Source: HyVt-560 sp964577195 (GTDB lineage: Bacteria > Pseudomonadota > Gammaproteobacteria > UWMA-0217). From it: DNA of 11,088 nt. Shown piece by piece: positions 6,380 through 11,088 of this stretch. The translations under genes and the position numbers were made by a program. Location: contig CAZNYF010000097.1 in assembly GCA_964577195.1 (NCBI GenBank), positions 1-11,088 on the forward strand, written 5' to 3'. Numbering within the stretch: position 1 is the first letter of the stretch; every line of letters begins with the position of its first letter. The notes beneath the pieces were generated by a model. The model saw nothing but the letters and a program-made list of their open reading frames with translations, was not told where the DNA came from and did no database searches.

Positions 6380-7330
6380 TTGACTTCCGAATCTATTTCA
6401 TTCTCTCTAGAACCCGAAAACAACCAGCAACTCGCTAATCTAAGTGGCCAGTTTGACGAGCATCTCAGTCAGATTGAGCGGCGTCTGGGTGTGGAAATTA
6501 ATCATCGCGGTACACGTTTTAATATTATCGGATCCGATGTGTCGGTAATTGCGACCAAGAGTATCATCGATAATCTCTATCGGTGCGCAGCTGACGAACA
6601 ACTGACACCGGCAAAGATCCACTTGTTCTTGCAAGAATCCGGTGTCGATGAGGTACTCGATGAAAAAGACAAAACTGATACCATTACAATAAAAACCAAA
6701 CGGGGTGTGGTAAGAGCAAGAGGCTCGCATCAAAATGAATACCTGCATAGCATACAGTCCCACGACCTGACTTTTGGAGTAGGCCCGGCCGGTACCGGAA
6801 AAACCTATCTCGCCGTAGCCAGCGCGGTAGAAGCTTTGGAAACCGAACGGGTGCGACGTATTATGCTGGTTCGGCCCGCTGTTGAAGCAGGAGAACGGCT
6901 CGGATTTTTGCCCGGAGATCTGGCGCAAAAAATCGATCCTTATTTACGCCCAATGTACGACGCTCTTTACGAAATGCTCGGTTTTGAGAAAGTCCACAAA
7001 CTGCTGGAACGCAATGTCATTGAAATTGCGCCGCTGGCCTATATGCGTGGCCGTACCTTGAATGAGTCTTTCATCATTTTGGATGAAGCACAGAACACCA
7101 CCGCAGAACAAATGAAAATGTTTCTCACCCGCATAGGCTTCGGCTCCACTGCAGTGGTTACCGGTGATGTGACGCAAATTGATCTGCCTCGTGGACAGAC
7201 TTCCGGCTTGCGTGAAGTGATCACGGTTTTGCACCAGATTGATGGCATCAACTTCAATTTTTTCAATTCCAAAGATGTCGTGCGGCATCCACTAGTGAAG
7301 AAGATTGTCGAGGCCTATGACCGCAGCTAG
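6380..7330 (+). CDS. ybeZ: PhoH-like ATPase (YbeZ)
   Basis: YbeZ/PhoH is a cytoplasmic P-loop NTPase; in enterobacteria it interacts with the RNase YbeY and is implicated in RNA or ribosome metabolism. The Walker A motif GPAGTGKT is at 135-142 and Walker B, FIILDEAQN, at 231-239. TGDVTQIDLPRG (261-272) is the typical downstream motif. The N-terminal 110 residues, probably a KH-like RNA-binding region, are present. The frame has no early in-frame ATG: the start is a TTG at 6380, five bases after the miaB stop. The resulting 316 residues are slightly shorter than the E. coli protein (about 346), mainly at the N-terminus. It overlaps ybeY by 14 bases, indicating one operon. Confidence 0.93.
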   Translation: MTSESISFSLEPENNQQLANLSGQFDEHLSQIERRLGVEINHRGTRFNIIGSDVSVIATKSIIDNLYRCAADEQLTPAKIHLFLQESGVDEVLDEKDKTDTITIKTKRGVVRARGSHQNEYLHSIQSHDLTFGVGPAGTGKTYLAVASAVEALETERVRRIMLVRPAVEAGERLGFLPGDLAQKIDPYLRPMYDALYEMLGFEKVHKLLERNVIEIAPLAYMRGRTLNESFIILDEAQNTTAEQMKMFLTRIGFGSTAVVTGDVTQIDLPRGQTSGLREVITVLHQIDGINFNFFNSKDVVRHPLVKKIVEAYDRS

Positions 7331-7781
7331 TCAGGGGCTTGTCGCTGAAATTCAAGTGGCGACCAGCGAAAAAGACCTCCCCTCTTCGGAAAATATTCAA
7401 CACTGGATATCCACCGCTTTTCCTGATCTTGAAGGCAAACTGGTGCTAATCCGCTTTGTTGACGAATCAGAGAGTGCCGATTTAAATCAAAATTATCGTG
7501 GCAAACACGGCCCAACCAACATCCTCTCTTTCCCACTTAAATTACCGGAATCCGTACCCAATGACCAGTTAGGTGATCTGGTCATTTGCTCGACAGTTAC
7601 CATTAGAGAAGCAGCTCAGCAAAAAAAAACAACCGCAAACCACTACTGTCATCTACTCATTCACGGTGTATTACATTTATTGGGCTATGATCATCTCGAC
7701 GATCAGCAAGCAGAAAAAATGGAGGGCCTAGAAATTAAACTACTAGAAAGATTAGGAATCTCCAATCCTTATATACGTTGA
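7317..7781 (+). CDS. ybeY: Endoribonuclease / rRNA maturation factor YbeY
   Basis: YbeY is a zinc-dependent endoribonuclease used in 16S rRNA 3'-end maturation and ribosome quality control. The zinc motif HGVLHLLGYDH is complete, with ligands H116, H120 and H126. The substrate-side segment YRGKHGPTNILSFP (60-73) is conserved except that H64 replaces the aspartate of the E. coli RGKDKPTN sequence. I start at ATG 7317, giving 154 residues against 155 in E. coli; an in-frame TTG at 7305 would add four residues. The start lies inside the end of phoH, so the two genes overlap by 14 bases and are probably translationally coupled, matching the known functional link between YbeZ and YbeY. Confidence 0.95.
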   Translation: MTAASQGLVAEIQVATSEKDLPSSENIQHWISTAFPDLEGKLVLIRFVDESESADLNQNYRGKHGPTNILSFPLKLPESVPNDQLGDLVICSTVTIREAAQQKKTTANHYCHLLIHGVLHLLGYDHLDDQQAEKMEGLEIKLLERLGISNPYIR

Positions 7782-7837
7782 ATCAAGAACTTATCCCGAT
7801 TCTGAGACCATTGGCACCGGTTGCGCTCAAGCATCAC

Positions 7838-7866
7838 TTGTCATTCCCATGGCAACTCTGTATTTT
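7838..7866 (+). promoter_or_regulatory. Candidate sigma-70 promoter for corC
   Basis: TTGTCA (7838-7843, five of six -35 bases) and TATTTT (7861-7866, four of six -10 bases) are exactly 17 bases apart in the 111-base gap between ybeY and corC. Transcription would start near 7873, about 20 bases before the corC ATG. This could let corC be expressed apart from the rest of the block. Confidence 0.5.
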
Positions 7867-7892
7867 TAACCTTTATCCTAGCGAATCCCTTA

Positions 7893-8750
7893 ATGCACGA
7901 CGACCACCCTCCGGGTTCTAAGCAACTAAACTGGTTAGAACGACTGGGTAAATCTTTCTCCAGCGAACCCGCCAACCGCGATCAGCTGATCGAAACCCTA
8001 CGTAGCGCAGAACATCGCGAGATTCTCGACAGTACTGCCCTAAGCATGATAGAAGGTGCCTTACAGGTTGCCGATATGCAGGCGCGCGACATTATGATTC
8101 CACGCTCGCAGATGGAAACTATCAACGATCAGTCTTCACTAGAAGAAATGATGGATATCATTACCAGTTCTGGCCATTCACGCTTCCCTGTCATCTCAGA
8201 TAAAAAAGATACCGTGATGGGCATTCTTCTAGCGAAAGATTTATTGCGGTATTTAAAACCCTCTGAAACCGCCAAGTTTGTGCTTGGTGACGTACTAAGA
8301 TCACCTGTTATTGTCCCGCAGAGTAAACGGCTTAACGTGTTGCTCAATGATTTTCGTAACACCCGCAATCACATGGCCATTGTCGTTGATGAATACAGCG
8401 ATGTGGCTGGCCTGGTGACTATCGAAGACGTGTTGGAACAAATTGTTGGTGAAATTGATGACGAATTTGATATCGAAGAAGTAGATAACGCTATTTTGAA
8501 TAAAGGCAACAATGTTTATGCCATCAAAGCACTAACACCTCTGGAAGACTTTAATGCCTATTTTAAGGCTGATTTAAATGATGATCTGGATACCATCGGT
8601 GGACTGGTAGCCAAGCAACTCGGACGTATGCCCAAAGCCGGGGAAAGCGTCAACATTCAAGGGTATCAATTCACTGTCCGCAAGGCAGACTCCAGAAGAG
8701 TTCATTTACTGGAAATGGTGACAGATTCAAAATCAGTGGCAGCAGGTTAG
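7893..8750 (+). CDS. corC: CorC/YbeX CBS-domain protein
   Basis: CorC (YbeX) was named for a role in magnesium and cobalt efflux with CorA; later work in E. coli ties YbeX to ribosome metabolism. It is predicted cytoplasmic, with no membrane helices. Two CBS domains, which commonly bind adenine nucleotides, lie at about 66-125 (starting ARDIMIPRSQM) and 133-190 (containing VVDEYSDVAGLVTIEDVLE). The CorC/HlyC transporter-associated domain follows at about 205-280. The length of 285 residues is close to the 292 of E. coli. I start at ATG 7893, because the 24 residues added by extending to 7821 do not resemble the family, whereas the residues after this Met do. No lnt gene follows, unlike in E. 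coli and many relatives. Confidence 0.93.
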   Translation: MHDDHPPGSKQLNWLERLGKSFSSEPANRDQLIETLRSAEHREILDSTALSMIEGALQVADMQARDIMIPRSQMETINDQSSLEEMMDIITSSGHSRFPVISDKKDTVMGILLAKDLLRYLKPSETAKFVLGDVLRSPVIVPQSKRLNVLLNDFRNTRNHMAIVVDEYSDVAGLVTIEDVLEQIVGEIDDEFDIEEVDNAILNKGNNVYAIKALTPLEDFNAYFKADLNDDLDTIGGLVAKQLGRMPKAGESVNIQGYQFTVRKADSRRVHLLEMVTDSKSVAAG

Positions 8751-8759
8751 CTCTAACCT
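8744..8759 (+). terminator. Short stem-loop over the corC stop codon
   Basis: AGGTTAG (8744-8750) is an exact inverse of CTAACCT (8753-8759), with the corC stop codon inside the left arm. The physical stem would be about six pairs with a four-base loop. No T-run follows, so termination here is doubtful. Confidence 0.3.
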
Positions 8760-9015
8760 CTACGCATTCACCTCAAGGCTTCTCTTCTAGGCGGAATACA
8801 AGCCCCCCCCCGCGTGTTAACTTTTTGCAACCCTATTTGCACTCTGTCGATCGACAAATCCCACCATTCAAGCACAAATCAACTCCATTTATCTGACCTT
8901 CACAGTAGCCACAATTAAAACGCGGATTAGTTCGTATTCGTAGCGTCGAATTGAACGCATATTGCGCCCGCGGGATTCACGCCCCCATTGATCTACTCAG
9001 AGGACACAACAACAA
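8751..9015. other. corC-barrel gene intergenic region
   Basis: This 265-base gap has no credible coding frame. It contains a run of nine C at 8803-8811, a perfect 12-base palindrome TGTCGATCGACA at 8845-8856, and an 8-base palindrome CCCGCGGG at 8967-8974. GAGGA near 9000-9004 is the likely ribosome site for the gene at 9016, at a somewhat long spacing. I could not pick a convincing promoter by eye, though one is expected here. Confidence 0.5.
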
Positions 9016-9720
9016 ATGAAAACAACAATTAAAAAGGTAATCTTGCCATTCACTATTGCCAGCATCTTTAGTGTCGGTACCGCTCACGCGGAATTGAATC
9101 TGGCCATCGGTACCAAAGCAGGCACACTTGGAGCCGGCCTGGAAATTTTTGCTCCACTCAGCCCTAAGGTAAATGCACGTATCGGGGTTAACCAGTTTGG
9201 TTATTCACTGGAAGAAACCATTGATGGCATCGCCTACACTGGCGACTTGAATTTACAGACCATCACGATCAATGGCGACTGGCATCCATTCAATGGTGTG
9301 TTTCGCATGACACTAGGCGCAGTGATCAACAACAATGAAATCATAGGCTCAGCAACAACCGCAGATGCGATTGAATTTGCCATTGGCGACAATGACTACA
9401 GTTCCCAGAACATTAAAGCCAACGCGACCATCAACTTTGAAAATGTTGCTCCCTATATCGGCTTTGGTTTTGATAAAGTCTCTAAAACCCGCAAAGGCGG
9501 TTTAGGGTTCTCCGCAGAAGTTGGTGTCATGTTTCAGGGCACACCCCAGGTCAACTTTGAAGTCGTCGATCTTAACGAAGGTACACCACAAGCCATTCAA
9601 GATGCGCTTCAGGCGCAGTTAGATGGAGATATTCAAACAGAGATTGATTTAATCGCCAAAGATCTTGAATCCTTCAATGTTTGGCCCGTCGCATCAATTG
9701 GTCTGACTTATCAGTTCTAA
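9016..9720 (+). CDS. Predicted outer-membrane beta-barrel protein
   Basis: This 234-residue protein resembles a family of uncharacterised gammaproteobacterial outer-membrane proteins; no transported substrate can be inferred. A signal peptide is clear: basic MKTTIKK, a hydrophobic core and an AHA cleavage site, with the mature protein starting at E26. The mature part alternates polar and apolar residues in glycine-rich stretches such as LNLAIGTKAGTLGAGLEIF and APYIGFGF, as in transmembrane strands. The sequence ends in the strand VASIGLTYQF, whose terminal F fits the signal read by the BAM assembly machinery. Before this last strand lies a D/Q/E-rich, probably helical segment (about 190-223). 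The gene stands alone between the 265-base gap and a strong terminator, so it is probably monocistronic. Confidence 0.8.
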   Translation: MKTTIKKVILPFTIASIFSVGTAHAELNLAIGTKAGTLGAGLEIFAPLSPKVNARIGVNQFGYSLEETIDGIAYTGDLNLQTITINGDWHPFNGVFRMTLGAVINNNEIIGSATTADAIEFAIGDNDYSSQNIKANATINFENVAPYIGFGFDKVSKTRKGGLGFSAEVGVMFQGTPQVNFEVVDLNEGTPQAIQDALQAQLDGDIQTEIDLIAKDLESFNVWPVASIGLTYQF

Positions 9721-9751
9721 ACTGAAAAACACGGCTTAAAAACGTAAAAAT

Positions 9752-9780
9752 TCCCGTTTGAGATCAACCGGGATTTTTTT
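9752..9780. terminator. Bidirectional intrinsic terminator
   Basis: TCCCGTTT (9752-9759) pairs with AACCGGGA (9766-9773) with one mismatch and a six-base loop, followed by seven T (9774-9780). On the opposite strand the stem is preceded and followed by A/T runs giving five T after it. It lies between the convergent barrel gene and panD and can end both transcripts. Confidence 0.88.
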
Positions 9781-9809
9781 ATGCGTGTCACTTATTTGCT
9801 TGCGAAAAA

Positions 9810-10190
9810 TCAGGCAGCTTGCTCCTGAATGGTCTCAGTAGTCCGCTCGATACTATTGTTCTTATCGACATACACCAGCTTCGGATGATATTGATCAGCT
9901 TCAGAGGCTGACATTGACGCGTAGCTACAAATAATCACAATATCATCAGGATTCGCTTTGTGCGCTGCCGCACCATTCACTGAAATCACGCCACTGCCCT
10001 GCTCTGCGGAAATCGCATAAGTCCTAAAACGTTCACCGTTGGTGACGTTGTAAATTTCAATCTGCTCATACTCGCGAATGTCCGCCGCGCGCAGCAGATT
10101 CCTGTCAATGGCACAGGAGCCTTCGTAACCGAGTTCGGCATGCGTCACTGTGGCGCGATGCACCTTGGACTTTAACATCGTGATTTCCAT
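9810..10190 (-). CDS. panD: Aspartate 1-decarboxylase PanD
   Basis: PanD decarboxylates L-aspartate to beta-alanine for pantothenate and coenzyme A synthesis, and is made as a proenzyme that cuts itself to form a pyruvoyl cofactor. The cleavage site G24-S25 is present in HAELGYEGSCAID, and NVTNGERFRTYAI and ISVNGAAAH are typical family motifs. From ATG 10190 the protein has 126 residues, the same as E. coli, and starts MEITMLK where E. coli starts MIRTMLQ. A frame extension to a TTG at 10211 adds seven residues of no likely use. Met5 (codon 10178-10176) is a second possible start, with GGAA six bases before it. No panB or panC gene is nearby. It converges on the barrel gene and shares its terminator. 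Confidence 0.95.
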   Translation of the reverse strand: MEITMLKSKVHRATVTHAELGYEGSCAIDRNLLRAADIREYEQIEIYNVTNGERFRTYAISAEQGSGVISVNGAAAHKANPDDIVIICSYASMSASEADQYHPKLVYVDKNNSIERTTETIQEQAA

Positions 10191-10196
10191 AGGCTT

Positions 10197-10225
10197 ATTA
10201 TGGGGTCTCAACCCGCATTCTTCAA
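10197..10225 (-). promoter_or_regulatory. Candidate panD promoter very close to the start codon
   Basis: On the minus strand TTGAAG (10225-10220, four of six -35 bases) is 17 bases from CATAAT (10202-10197, five of six -10 bases). The -10 ends only six bases before the panD ATG at 10190, so transcription would begin at or beside that ATG. This would give a leaderless message, or one with about a 12-base leader if Met5 is used. Confidence 0.5.
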
Positions 10226-10423
10226 TGCCGCCGGAGCCAGAACAACCAGGAAACTATCTCAATAGCAGCTTTAGAACTCCCTGTAATGGACAATACGGAC
10301 GTATACCACAAAGCTCAGCGAGATAACGAAAGTTCAATTACCACATGTTCGATGCTCTGTATTCTGGCTTAGGATTGGTCTCGGAAAGACTGAACCCGTG
10401 TTTTTTCAACAGCCAATGTGATT
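10226..10423. other. Gap between panD and the toxin gene
   Basis: This stretch of about 200 bases has no credible gene and no clear terminator for the toxin transcript arriving from the right. Apart from the repeat unit at 10384-10397 I see no defined structure. Confidence 0.5.
10384..10397 (+). repeat. Left copy of imperfect direct repeat flanking the toxin-antitoxin pair
   Basis: GAAAGACTGAACCC matches GAAAGACCGAACCC at 11068-11081 in 13 of 14 bases, in the same orientation, one copy each side of the toxin-antitoxin pair. The copies could be edges of an inserted segment or chance. Confidence 0.35.
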
Positions 10424-10693
10424 TTAATCATAGGCTTTTTGCCTGTGTTTGATGCTGGTCACGACGACTAAATTTTTGCTGCTTTCAATCAAATAAAATA
10501 GCCGATAATTTCCGATTCTATATCGATAATACTCGTCAAACTTACCCTTGAGCCTCTTAATATTGGTGCCATAAAAAGGATTTTCTTTGAGCTGAGGATA
10601 GACGATATTTTTAATTTTTGTATAAAGATTCGTTTCTAGTTTATTCTTTTGTTTTCCAAACTCTTTGGTTTCAGCTATCTGAAAATCAAACAA
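10424..10693 (-). CDS. RelE/ParE-family type II toxin
   Basis: This 89-residue basic protein has the compact RelE/ParE fold signature: two N-terminal helices, then KRLKGK (46-51), YYRYRIGNYRLFYLI (55-69) and the C-terminal VVVTSIKHRQKAYD. RelE members cut mRNA in the ribosome, using conserved basic residues and a C-terminal tyrosine; candidates here are K46, K49, R57, R64, H83, R84 and Y88. ParE members instead inhibit gyrase, and the sequence alone does not decide which applies. The start is a TTG at 10693, inside the antitoxin gene, with GGGGA upstream; the two genes overlap by eight bases. Such coupling favours antitoxin excess. Composition is rich in K, N, Y and I, unlike the neighbouring chromosomal proteins. 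Confidence 0.88.
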   Translation of the reverse strand: MFDFQIAETKEFGKQKNKLETNLYTKIKNIVYPQLKENPFYGTNIKRLKGKFDEYYRYRIGNYRLFYLIESSKNLVVVTSIKHRQKAYD

Positions 10694-10922
10694 TAGTGTA
10701 GTCCCCGTTGTCAGCTTGTTGCTTGCCGATCTCCAGGCTTTTTACCAACTCATGATCGTTTAGTATTTCATCCATCTCGCTATCACTAACATACTGTGTT
10801 GAGGTCAGATATTGCAGCGTAGCGTGTTCAATAAAGTTGGAAATATTTCTGCGTTGTCCATCCGCAGCTGTTTTTATTATCTTATAGATGGCGTCATCAA
10901 CACGCATAGTGAGTGTTTTCAT
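10686..10922 (-). CDS. Ribbon-helix-helix (CopG-like) antitoxin
   Basis: This 78-residue protein is the probable antitoxin of the adjacent RelE/ParE toxin. The N-terminal strand KTLTMRVDD (2-10) followed by helices at about 10-20 and NISNFIEHATLQYL (26-39) fits a ribbon-helix-helix DNA-binding domain. The acidic C-terminal half (about 45-78) is the usual toxin-neutralising tail. It starts at ATG 10922 with GAGG four bases upstream (forward-strand cctc at 10927-10930). Being first in the operon and overlapping the toxin by eight bases is the standard arrangement. It should repress its own promoter through the palindrome described at 10947-10959. The DNA is visibly richer in A+T than the miaB or corC region, suggesting recent acquisition. 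Confidence 0.87.
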   Translation of the reverse strand: MKTLTMRVDDAIYKIIKTAADGQRRNISNFIEHATLQYLTSTQYVSDSEMDEILNDHELVKSLEIGKQQADNGDYTIV

Positions 10923-10946
10923 ATTGCCTCGTTGTGAATAAATAAC

Positions 10947-10959
10947 AATACATTGTATT
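10947..10959. promoter_or_regulatory. Palindromic operator of the toxin-antitoxin operon
   Basis: AATACA-T-TGTATT is a perfect dyad around one central base and covers the -10 box of the operon promoter. It sits between TGAATA (10935-10940) and two direct copies of TATTCA (10956-10961 and 10966-10971, ten bases apart, about one helical turn). This spacing suits cooperative binding by ribbon-helix-helix dimers. A further dyad, AAGTG-T-CACTT, lies at 10979-10989 beside the -35 box. Confidence 0.6.
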
Positions 10960-10980
10960 CAATAATATTCAGTGTTTCAA
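10952..10980 (-). promoter_or_regulatory. Sigma-70 promoter of the toxin-antitoxin operon
   Basis: On the minus strand TTGAAA (10980-10975, five of six -35 bases) is 17 bases from TACAAT (10957-10952, five of six -10 bases). Transcription would start near 10945, leaving about 22 bases of leader before the antitoxin ATG. Confidence 0.7.
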
Positions 10981-11067
10981 GTGTCACTTTCCCACAGAGC
11001 GATGGGGTTGGCTCTAAGATCAATTGTTTTGGGATGTTGATTGTCTAAGAGGAGGGACTACATCATC

Positions 11068-11081
11068 GAAAGACCGAACCC
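11068..11081 (+). repeat. Right copy of imperfect direct repeat flanking the toxin-antitoxin pair
   Basis: GAAAGACCGAACCC is the partner of the copy at 10384-10397, 684 bases away. Bases 10990-11067 between the promoter and this copy contain no gene that I can support. Confidence 0.35.
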
Positions 11082-11088
11082 CTTTATT

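Noticed and set aside
6440..6928. 162-codon open frame opposite phoH
   Set aside because: It mirrors the conserved N-terminal and Walker A coding region of phoH and shows no recognisable protein features.
10212..11088. Integron cassette bearing the toxin-antitoxin pair
   Set aside because: No GTTRRRY core with a matching inverse and no attC-like folded repeat could be found around the module.
1..11088. tRNA, rRNA, CRISPR array, insertion sequence, prophage or riboswitch
   Set aside because: No cloverleaf-like sequence, spaced repeats, transposase, integrase or phage protein, or long structured leader was recognised on either strand.

Overview
The window is a compact, gene-dense stretch of a gammaproteobacterial chromosome, probably from a free-living aquatic or marine species; the genus cannot be fixed from the sequence. 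Evidence for the group is the close match of several proteins to their Escherichia coli lengths and motifs (GlcF, TrmJ, CysE, MiaB, YbeY, CorC, PanD) and the conserved order miaB-phoH-ybeY-corC. No rRNA, tRNA, CRISPR array, insertion sequence or prophage gene was seen.

Layout, left to right. (1) 4-1227: glcF, the Fe-S subunit of glycolate oxidase, at the end of an operon that starts outside the window. (2) 1341-2138: a one-domain voltage-gated cation channel with an unusually acidic pore filter. (3) 2185-4276: trmJ, cysE and an Rrf2/IscR-like regulator; cysE and the regulator overlap in an ATGA and are probably translationally coupled. The isc genes that usually follow iscR are absent. (4) 4314-5007: a DUF2892 small membrane protein and a second small Cys-containing membrane protein. 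(5) 5022-8750: miaB, phoH (ybeZ), ybeY and corC (ybeX), a tRNA-modification, ribosome-maturation and stress block; corC has its own candidate promoter. (6) 9016-9720: a predicted outer-membrane beta-barrel protein, ended by a clear terminator that also serves the convergent gene. (7) 9810-10190, minus strand: panD, away from other pantothenate genes, with a candidate promoter almost touching its start codon. (8) 10424-10922, minus strand: a RelE/ParE-type toxin and ribbon-helix-helix antitoxin, more A+T rich than its surroundings, with a promoter overlapped by a palindromic operator.

One theme is Fe-S and sulfur metabolism: GlcF and MiaB carry [4Fe-4S] clusters, CysE makes the cysteine precursor, and the Rrf2 protein belongs to a family that senses Fe-S or cysteine status. 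The most notable points are that this regulator has lost two of the four IscR cluster ligands, that it is coupled to cysE, that the same 9-base dyad lies upstream of both cysE and the DUF2892 gene, and that the channel filter resembles an engineered calcium-selective one. No wholly new multi-gene system is evident; the cysE-Rrf2-DUF2892 group is the best candidate for an undescribed regulatory unit.
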